DNA from: Methylacidiphilum caldifontis
Lineage (GTDB): Bacteria > Verrucomicrobiota > Verrucomicrobiia > Methylacidiphilales > CAMAQI01
DNA: 27,858 nt
Direction of reading: 5' to 3'
Assembly (NCBI GenBank): GCA_945860255.1
Contig: CAMAQI010000009.1
Coordinates: 1 to 27,858, forward strand
Shown here: positions 22,273-27,858 of the stretch, one piece after another
How positions within the stretch are numbered: position 1 is the first letter of the stretch
How the letters are laid out: every line of letters starts with the position of its first letter
The notes under the pieces: generated by a model
What the model saw: the letters and a program-made list of their open reading frames with translations, nothing else
What the model was told of the DNA's origin: nothing
Database searches by the model: none
Position numbers and translations under genes: made by a program

Positions 22273-23739
22273 TTAAGCCCAAAAAGGAAGGTATTTGGCG
22301 TATTTTTTACTTTGTTCAGGATCGTGAGGTTTTACTCTTTTCTCTTCAAGAGCATCCCTGATTATTCTGGATGCGATTGCGCTGTTTTTCTCTTCAATTC
22401 CAAACCTCTCCCTCAGGCTTGAGTTTGTCATCGGGTTGCGTTCCACATAACGAAGACAGGCATGGAGATAACAGGCTCTTACTCGATCCGTCCGATCCAT
22501 CTCGTTCAGCGTCTTGTGAGCAAAGAGAACCACCCGTGTGCTTGCCTCAGGGGTTTCGAAAATGGGGGCTGGAAGCTGATAAAATTCCGTTTGAAATACG
22601 ACTTTATCAACACCGCTGCCGCGCTCCTCACAAATCCCTGCTCTTCGCATCAAGGAGGCCAAGGATTCATTTCGTGATTTTGGAGGTGTGTCTAGAAAAC
22701 GATCTGTGGTCACCAAGGGCAATCCAGGATTTGTGATTTCCATCCGATCGATGAAAATTTCCACCATGGGCCCGCTCCCTGTGACAGAGAAATCTTGATG
22801 GATAAGCGCGTTGACAACAAGTTCACGTATTGCAGGCTCAGGATACATGGGGACTTCCTTACGAAGAGCCTTACCAATGACTTCGTTGCGAGGAAGCAAA
22901 GCATTAATGAAATCGATCAATCCTTCAAACCCAGACGCATACCCTTTGCATCCTTGCTGTTCACGGATCGTTTTAAGTCGACCATTTCCTTCATAGACAA
23001 TGACACGGACTGCCTTTCGAGCCAACCCTTTGAAGGCATCCAAATTTTTGGCAAATAAAATCGCCCCCAGATTCGTAATATCCCATCCCCCACCTTCATT
23101 TTTCGTAATAAGTTGATCTTCCAAAAGACGATCAAGGATTTTCTCTCGGTCAACAGGTAACGGTTGTGATAATAAATCAAAATATGCAGGGTAATCCAGA
23201 AGCGTGAGGACTTGGTCTGTGTCTACTCTTTCCATCGCTTTTAATTCTTCAAAAGGAGTTTTCTCAAAGATTCGCCACAATTCTCTTTCCAGATCGGGAT
23301 ACTCTTTGAGCTTTTGCCGATAGGAACCAATCCGAATAAACTCTGTTCCCGAAAATTGTGTCGGTTTGCCTGTGGCTCGCGGTATTTCCAGTAAAACCAA
23401 TGGTTTTCCCTCAAAGTCAAATTCATAAAAACGGAAATGCAATCGAGGGCTCAAAAGTCGGAGCAGCCAGTTTTCTAAATCTTCATTCCCTTTTTTTGCT
23501 ATACGAGGTTTAAAACTTGTTCCCACAACCTCGTGTGCCCCATCACTCACTCCCCAAACAACATAGGCAGAGAATTTGCCGTCCAAAGAAGCTTTATTAC
23601 TGAGTGCCGCAATATATTCACCAATGTCTTCTGGATTAGCGAAATCCTCTTTGAACTCTACCCAGCCGGTTTCTTGGGGTAGTTTACAGAGCTCCTTGAC
23701 GAGTCCAATGAGGTATTCTGAAGATTTATCGGTGTTCAT
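22273..23739 (-). CDS. AlbA/Schlafen-type ATP-binding protein embedded in the RM operon
   Basis: The 488-residue protein opens with a Schlafen AlbA_2 domain at about 20-150: ETGWVEFKEDFANPEDIGEY, IAALSNKASLDGKFSAYVVW with GVSDGAHEVVG, and TEFIRIGSYRQKL. The middle carries the ATPase-like module common in this family (PAIRELVVNALIHQDFSVTG then VEIFIDRMEITNPG, KSRNESLASLMRRAGI), and the C-terminus looks like a winged helix (PMTNSSLRERFGIEEKNSA). Databases label such proteins RecG-like ATP-binding transcriptional regulators. Its start overlaps the hsdS stop as ATGA, so it is translated with HsdS, between hsdS and hsdR. A DNA- or RNA-binding regulatory or accessory defence role is inferred; its action in RM is not established to my knowledge. 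Confidence 0.9.
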   Translation of the reverse strand: MNTDKSSEYLIGLVKELCKLPQETGWVEFKEDFANPEDIGEYIAALSNKASLDGKFSAYVVWGVSDGAHEVVGTSFKPRIAKKGNEDLENWLLRLLSPRLHFRFYEFDFEGKPLVLLEIPRATGKPTQFSGTEFIRIGSYRQKLKEYPDLERELWRIFEKTPFEELKAMERVDTDQVLTLLDYPAYFDLLSQPLPVDREKILDRLLEDQLITKNEGGGWDITNLGAILFAKNLDAFKGLARKAVRVIVYEGNGRLKTIREQQGCKGYASGFEGLIDFINALLPRNEVIGKALRKEVPMYPEPAIRELVVNALIHQDFSVTGSGPMVEIFIDRMEITNPGLPLVTTDRFLDTPPKSRNESLASLMRRAGICEERGSGVDKVVFQTEFYQLPAPIFETPEASTRVVLFAHKTLNEMDRTDRVRACYLHACLRYVERNPMTNSSLRERFGIEEKNSAIASRIIRDALEEKRVKPHDPEQSKKYAKYLPFWA

Positions 23740-24326
23740 TTAAAACCTTTTCTTACGTCAATCTTTCCCGTTACTGCCGCCGTAATCAAGCTGGTTCTGT
23801 ATTCCTGCAAACGCTCAACTGCTTCCTCTACCTTCCCCACTAGTTCGTCCAGTTTTACTGTTTCCTTGTCGAGATAAGCTGCGATGGAGGTTTGTTCGGG
23901 AAGGGATGGGATCGGCATCCTCAATTCATTGAGCGTGTCACGGTTAATTTTTGGCATCGCAACTCGGTCGGATCCAATACCGACCAACCCGAAAACTCCT
24001 CGGAAAGAAAAAACCAAGCTAGGAATTGATTTTCCACTCTGTTCCGTCCCCGAAGTGGATACATATCGGCACTACACAAGCAATCTTCTGGAGCGATAAC
24101 CAGCTTTCGGAGTGCAGGACGAATCTTCGAGTAAATGACATCGCCTTTGCTGCTTAGGTATTTTCCACTTTCGGCCGCTTGATCCGAAGCAGTCGCTTGT
24201 TGAAGCAATCGACCTGTGCATGATTCAACGTGCTCTGGACCAATCAGCAGCATCGAGGCATATGGCTCTTTTTCTGGATCGACCTGACCTTCAGCGATTG
24301 CCACTTCGCGGGAAAACTTCCGAACT

Positions 24327-24375
24327 TCCCAATGCTCCGGCACATCCCCAAGCCATTCGACGCCACTGGGCTTGA
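24327..24375. repeat. Internal hsdS repeat, TRD2 copy
   Basis: 49 bases that match 24981-25029 at 44 positions, including 23 identical bases in a row. They encode the SG(V/A)EWLGDVPEHWE segment that opens each TRD. Such repeats allow TRD exchange or deletion by recombination. Confidence 0.85.
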
Positions 24376-24980
24376 GTTTGACGTGGGGATTTAAACCTCG
24401 AGTAACGGTTCGGGAAATGAGTGCGGTGCGCTTCTCTTTCAACCGCTCAATCAACTCCCGTTTTTTCGCAATCAACTTATCAATTCGCCCTGTTTGCTGA
24501 TCAAGAAATGCGACGATAGAACTTTGCTCGGTGGGAGGAGGAAGTGATGTGCGGAAATTCTTATTGAACTCGGGCGGCACGCGCTTCTGACCGCCAGCGC
24601 CATACATCTCCGACTCACCTAACTTTTGGAACGTGTCTGAAATAGCGATGTAGAAGAGGAAGCTGCGGTCCATTGTTGGCCCAGCACGCAGGACGTGAAG
24701 CTCGGTTGTGCCGTAGGCTGCGCCGTTCAAAAGGCCACTCGCCAAAGCCGCTTTGCCGTTCTCGAAGCAGGGCGTGATTTTAGCGACTACCACGTCGCCA
24801 TCTTGAAACTCAGTGTAGCCGCTGGAGACATCGGAGAGAATCCGTGTTTGCTCCAGACTAAGCCCCCCTCCAACGCCAACCGCATCCATCGGCACAAACG
24901 AAACTTCGTCTTCCGGCTTGAGGACGCGGAGTCGCGGGGCAGGCGGATTCACGCACATCACGAAACGCCCACGCTTTAAC

Positions 24981-25029
24981 TCCCAATGCTCCGGCACATC
25001 CCCCAGCCATTCGGCGCCGCTGGGTTTGT
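24981..25029. repeat. Internal hsdS repeat, TRD1 copy
   Basis: Partner of the repeat at 24327-24375, 654 bases away in the same orientation. Recombination between them would remove exactly one TRD plus the central conserved region. Confidence 0.85.
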
Positions 25030-25050
25030 ATTTTGGATAAGCGGGAAGCT

Positions 25051-25254
25051 TCATGAGGCTTTTGAGAGTGTTTGCCATAAGGGGCGGTTAGGCCAATCTG
25101 TAGGGAAGCCCATGTGTAGTAAAAATTTTTCATCCAACGACTGCAACTGTTTGAAGAGCCGGTTGGACCAGTCGGATGAGGGCTCAATCAAGCCACGATC
25201 TTTGAGGATCTGAAGCTGTTCCAGGTAGGTCTTTGCCTTTTTACGGGAGCTCAT
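25051..25254 (-). CDS. 67-aa ORF, possible internally deleted Abi_2-type abortive infection protein
   Basis: The product has an N-terminal stretch KTYLEQLQILKDRGLIEP (residues about 8-25) that resembles the opening of Abi_2-family proteins (typically ...YEEQ..LL..RGL.I), and a C-terminal MGFPTDWPNRPLW (48-60) that resembles the ending of the same family (..MGFP..W...PLW). Full members are about 300 residues, so the whole middle would be missing while the frame is kept. The TGA overlaps the chosen hsdS ATG as ATGA, so it is probably translated and couples to hsdS. I give the family by memory of short motifs only. It may instead be an unrelated small protein. Confidence 0.5.
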   Translation of the reverse strand: MSSRKKAKTYLEQLQILKDRGLIEPSSDWSNRLFKQLQSLDEKFLLHMGFPTDWPNRPLWQTLSKAS

Positions 25255-25423
25255 GCTTTCCAGCTTAGAAATGAGTAACCCGCCGATTTGAGCAGTGTCA
25301 GGAGGTGACTCCCAACCCGAGGCTTGGCGGGTATTGTTGATGGGACTATTGACCGATTGAGGAAAGGGGTCAAGCCAGAATTAAAAAAATCCGTTTGCCC
25401 CCAAATGAGGAATGGAGCAACTC
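25255..25423. other. Non-coding gap between hsdM and the 67-aa ORF
   Basis: 169 bases without a supported gene. It holds GAGGAAAGGGGTCAAGCCAG at 25359-25378 followed by an AT-rich stretch, a sequence style that I associate with the flanks of REP-associated tyrosine transposases. There is no transposase ORF. It interrupts an otherwise tightly packed operon. Confidence 0.3.
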
Positions 25424-27571
25424 TCACTTCGTCACCTCTTTAAGCAAATCAAGAATTTCCCCTTCGAGCTTTTTAATGTCTGCCTCGATCACCTCCAGTG
25501 GACGCGGTGGTTCGTAACGATAGAAGTGGCGATTGAGCGGGATCTCATACCCGATTTTTGTTTTTGTTGTATCAATCCATGCATCTGGGACGTGGGGGAG
25601 AACTTCCCGCTTGAAGTAAGCCTCGATACTTTCCTTCAGCGGTACCGTTTCAGTGTCGCGCAGATCGGAGTCGGGTTCAGGCTGACCGTCGCGGTCGCGA
25701 CAGATTTCGGCGGTTTCGTCGCGTTCACCCAGAGCAGCAAGCACTGCTTTCAACTCCGATGCGCTCAGGCGGGGATCTTTATCCGCAGATTTCGCAGATT
25801 GACGCAGATGGGAAAGAAAGGCATTGCGGTCTTTCCAAAGCTTCTTTCCCAAGGAGTGGAGAAATGCCCGAATCTCTTCTTGGCGCACTTTACCTATTTC
25901 AATTTCTTTTAAACGAACGGCGGGATCTTTTTTGATACTGGTTGTGAGGTTCTTGAAGCCGCTTTCCTCCTCGATCCGGGCAATGCGTTCTGCGGTGGCG
26001 TGGAAATTCAAACGCAACGGACGCTCAACGGTGATCTTGTGATAGCCGAAATCTTCGTTGTCAAAAATCTTACTGACGATGCGTTGACGTTGAACGGGTT
26101 GATGGGTCACAGAATCCTCCTCGGCGAAGGAGCGGGTCTGTCCGTCACGGAAATCACCGAAGATTTTGGTCAGATCGCCGATATGGTCGGGATCCTTCTC
26201 CTTGTCGGAGGGATCGCCGATGCGGCGACGTTTGTTCCCAAGGCTTTTTTCCATCTGCACCCAAAATTGTCGGGCATCGATGAGTTGCACTTTGCCCTTG
26301 CGGGATTTTTCCTTCCGATTGGTGAGCACCCAAAGATAAGTGGAAATGCCGGTATTATAAAAGAGCTGTTCGGGAAGAGCGACAATCGCCTCCAGCCAAT
26401 CATTCTCGATGATCCAGCGTCGAATTTCACTCTCGCCGCCGCCCGCATCACCAGTGAAGAGGGGGGAGCCGTTGAAAACAATGGCGAGTCGGCTGCCTCC
26501 CTCTTTCGGGGAGCGCATCTTAGCAAGCATGTGTAGGAGGAAGAGGAGCGCCCCGTCATTCACACGAGGGGTGCCTGCGCCAAAGCGTCCGCTGAAGCCA
26601 AGGGAATCGCGCTCATTCTCGATGTATTTCTGCTGCTGTTTCCACTCCACACCGAAGGGAGGATTCGCAAGCATATAATCGAATTGGGAGGGACGGCCTT
26701 CAGGGTTGCCACGGGTAAAGCCATCCTTGGTAAAGGTATCGCCAAGGATAATCGCATCGGCATCCTCGCCCTTGATGATCATGTCGGACTTACAAACAGC
26801 CCAGGCTTCATCATTTAAATCCTGACCGAAGAGCTTGGGCTGGGCATCACTGTTCAAGTCGCGGATATATTTTTCAGCGACCGATAACATCCCCCCGGTT
26901 CCGCAAGCGGGGTCATAGATGGTTTTGACAACGTGACTGCGGGCAAGATCTTTCTCCGGTGAAAGGAGGAGATTAACCATCAGCTTAATGACTTCTCGCG
27001 GGGTAAAGTGCTCTCCGGCTTCCTCATTCGATTGCTCCGCACCGATTCGGATCAGCTCCTCAAAGACGTAACCCATCTGGATATTGTCCACGCGGCCGGG
27101 AGAGAGATCGATGGCAGCAAACTTCTGGATGACGAGATAGAGAAGATCTTTTTCTGCCATATAAGCGATTTGCTCGGGGAGCTTGAACTTCTCGATGATC
27201 GCACGAACATTGGGAGAAAAACCATTGATGTAACTGTTGAGATTGGGAGCAAGCTGATTGGGATCGTCGAGTAGGCCGTTCAGTCCGCTCCCTTCCGCTG
27301 GTTTCGACATTGTGAACTTGGACAAGTTAAAGAACGGGACTCCGGTGATCTGTGAGAGGCGATTACGAATGATGTTATCTCCCTTAGCCTTGATCCCCGA
27401 ATGTTCCTTGATCACGGATGCTTTGGTCGGAGAGAGGATACAATCGAATCGTCGAAGAACCGTGAGAGGCAGGATGACCTTTCGATATTCGTTCCGTTTG
27501 TAAGGACCGCGAAGAAGATTGCAGATGCTCCAAATGAAACTGGCGATTTGAGAGTGAGTTTCAGTGGTCAT
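25424..27571 (-). CDS. hsdM: Type I DNA methyltransferase subunit M (HsdM)
   Basis: The 715-residue protein has the HsdM N-terminal helical domain (SFIWSICNLLRGPYKRNEYR then VILPLTVLRRFDCIL), the SAM-binding motif I DPACGTGGML starting at residue 220, the catalytic motif NPPFG at about 303, and the preceding AGEHFTPREVIKLMV typical of N6-adenine methyltransferases of this class. It methylates adenine in the site chosen by HsdS. It is long (about 500 is common): residues from about 530 onward form a C-terminal extension with GYEIPLNRHFYRYEPPRPLE near the end, seen in one HsdM subfamily. A low-complexity stretch near 590-640 contains a CGCAGAT short repeat at DNA level. First gene of the operon. 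Confidence 0.95.
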   Translation of the reverse strand: MTTETHSQIASFIWSICNLLRGPYKRNEYRKVILPLTVLRRFDCILSPTKASVIKEHSGIKAKGDNIIRNRLSQITGVPFFNLSKFTMSKPAEGSGLNGLLDDPNQLAPNLNSYINGFSPNVRAIIEKFKLPEQIAYMAEKDLLYLVIQKFAAIDLSPGRVDNIQMGYVFEELIRIGAEQSNEEAGEHFTPREVIKLMVNLLLSPEKDLARSHVVKTIYDPACGTGGMLSVAEKYIRDLNSDAQPKLFGQDLNDEAWAVCKSDMIIKGEDADAIILGDTFTKDGFTRGNPEGRPSQFDYMLANPPFGVEWKQQQKYIENERDSLGFSGRFGAGTPRVNDGALLFLLHMLAKMRSPKEGGSRLAIVFNGSPLFTGDAGGGESEIRRWIIENDWLEAIVALPEQLFYNTGISTYLWVLTNRKEKSRKGKVQLIDARQFWVQMEKSLGNKRRRIGDPSDKEKDPDHIGDLTKIFGDFRDGQTRSFAEEDSVTHQPVQRQRIVSKIFDNEDFGYHKITVERPLRLNFHATAERIARIEEESGFKNLTTSIKKDPAVRLKEIEIGKVRQEEIRAFLHSLGKKLWKDRNAFLSHLRQSAKSADKDPRLSASELKAVLAALGERDETAEICRDRDGQPEPDSDLRDTETVPLKESIEAYFKREVLPHVPDAWIDTTKTKIGYEIPLNRHFYRYEPPRPLEVIEADIKKLEGEILDLLKEVTK
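25784..25809. repeat. CGCAGAT short tandem repeat inside hsdM
   Basis: CGCAGAT occurs at 25784-25790, 25793-25799 and 25803-25809, spaced 9 and 10 bases. On the minus strand this reads ATCTGCG three times, encoding RQSAKSAD of HsdM. It resembles the dispersed ATCTGCGTAATCTGCGGAT-type intergenic repeats of several bacterial phyla, known to me from memory. Confidence 0.6.
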
Positions 27572-27619
27572 AAAAAAGTTCTCATTAGATTAATGATTTC
27601 TAACGAAAGGAACTTTTTT
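27572..27619 (-). promoter_or_regulatory. Nested inverted repeats at the hsdM translation start
   Basis: AAAAAAGTTC at 27572-27581 and GAACTTTTTT at 27610-27619 form a perfect 10-bp inverted repeat that ends one base from the hsdM ATG. Inside it TCATTA-GAT-TAATGA at 27582-27596 is a perfect 6-bp palindrome. In RNA the outer arms would enclose the weak Shine-Dalgarno TGAGAA; in DNA the inner palindrome looks like an operator. Either control is inference. Confidence 0.45.
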
Positions 27620-27797
27620 AGCAAGAGCGGGTTAGGAATGTGTGCAAATGAGATTAGCGGGCGTTTATTAAATCCTCGGTATTTATAAAATAAAAAAATC
27701 TGAATTTTTCATCGGTGTTTTTAAAAAGTCATTAATCTTTGGCATAATTGAGTTTTAGTCGAGCGGTGGCGATGTGAAGAGGGGTGGTTAAATTCCA
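27620..27797. other. AT-rich intergenic region between hsdM and the right-edge gene
   Basis: No ORF is supported here. It should hold the hsd promoter (minus strand) and a promoter for the right-edge gene. On the plus strand CATAAT near 27743-27748 with TTTAAA about 17 bases earlier is a weak promoter candidate. On the minus strand TATAAA near 27684-27689 is a lone -10-like box without a clear -35. Confidence 0.3.
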
Positions 27798-27858
27798 GTG
27801 GGAGAGCAATCAACGGATGAGTTTTTGAGAGAACTGCGTGAAACGTTGAGCAAGCCAG
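27798..27858 (+). CDS. Possible start of a gene continuing past the right edge
   Basis: A GTG at 27798 opens a frame that runs to the window edge without a stop and translates M(V)GEQSTDEFLRELRETLSKP, a charged, helix-like N-terminus. An in-frame stop lies three codons upstream, and GAGGGG sits about 15 bases before the GTG, rather far. With only 20 codons visible no family can be named. Confidence 0.35.
   Translation, partial: MGEQSTDEFLRELRETLSKP

Larger units (their letters stand above)
23736..25054 (-). pseudogene. hsdS: Type I specificity subunit HsdS with a one-base frameshift near its C-terminus
   Basis: HsdS recognises the target sequence through two TRDs joined by conserved helices. 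The first frame starts MKLPAYPKYKPSGAEWLGDV at 25054 (ATGA overlap with the preceding small ORF; an upstream ATG at 25078 is possible) and runs through TRD1, the central region PPPTEQSSIVAFLDQQTGRI with ELIERLKEKRTALISR, the TRD2 opening KPSGVEWLGDVPEHWEVRK, then reads off into a stop at 23921. The continuation SDRVAMPKINRDTLNELRMP, IPSLPEQTSIAAYLDKETVK and ERLQEYRTSLITAAVTGKID lies in another frame and ends at 23736. The frames join cleanly at VLD/SDRV near 23970-23975, where GGATCC would read GGATTCC with one extra T. A sequencing error cannot be excluded. Confidence 0.88.

Noticed and set aside
24008..24013. A6/T6 run as the site of a phase-variable or programmed frameshift in hsdS
   Set aside because: The protein still reads correctly (AWFFLSEEFSGWSVLD) after the run, so the frame breaks about 35 bases later at GGATCC, which is neither a homopolymer nor a slippery heptamer.
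26000..26536. 178-codon plus-strand frame opposite hsdM
   Set aside because: It mirrors the hsdM methyltransferase region; no promoter or ribosome binding site, no family features.

Overview
The window is bacterial chromosomal DNA. It holds a nearly complete str-S10-spc ribosomal protein cluster, a small Ton/Tol-type motor operon, and a type I restriction-modification (RM) locus. I infer a member of the PVC superphylum, probably Verrucomicrobiota. The reasons are the sequence style of SecY, L2 and S5, the absence of rpmD between rpsE and rplO, the absence of tuf after fusA, and a CBS-less GuaB3-type IMP dehydrogenase next to a PVC-like secreted hypothetical protein. This is recognition from memory, not a tree.

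Region 1 (1-14902, all minus strand, read right to left): a Cupin_5/DUF985 gene, a structured 296-nt leader, then rpsL-rpsG-fusA-rpsJ-rplC-rplD-rplW-rplB-rpsS-[248-aa exported coiled-coil protein]-rplV-rpsC-rplP-rpmC-rpsQ-rplN-rplX-rplE-rpsN-rpsH-rplF-rplR-rpsE-rplO-secY (secY runs off the left edge). Spacing is a few bases throughout, as in one long operon. The foreign-looking 248-aa gene between rpsS and rplV is coupled to rplV by an ATGA overlap. It is the strongest oddity of this half. S14 is the short 61-aa form but has lost three of its four zinc-binding cysteines, and S5 carries a Gly/Arg-rich N-terminal tail.

Region 2 (15005-18947, plus strand): a secreted hypothetical protein, ExbB/TolQ, ExbD/TolR, a TonB-like protein, a one-TM zinc-ribbon protein and a GuaB3-type IMP dehydrogenase. 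The genes overlap or nearly touch and end at a strong hairpin terminator (19001-19035). The first four probably build a proton-driven envelope motor; why guaB and the zinc-ribbon gene are coupled to it is unclear.

Region 3 (19042-27571, minus strand, read right to left): hsdM, a 67-aa ORF that looks like an internally deleted Abi_2-type abortive-infection gene, hsdS with a one-base frameshift near its end, an AlbA/Schlafen-type ATP-binding gene, and hsdR. ATGA overlaps join the small ORF to hsdS and hsdS to the AlbA gene, so this is one defence operon with an embedded accessory gene. The frameshift removes the distal conserved region of HsdS, so specificity may be altered or lost unless it is a sequencing error. 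A nested inverted repeat sits on the hsdM translation start, and a CGCAGAT-type short repeat lies inside the hsdM reading frame.

At the right edge (27798 onward) a plus-strand gene may begin. I saw no tRNA, rRNA, CRISPR array or intact insertion sequence.
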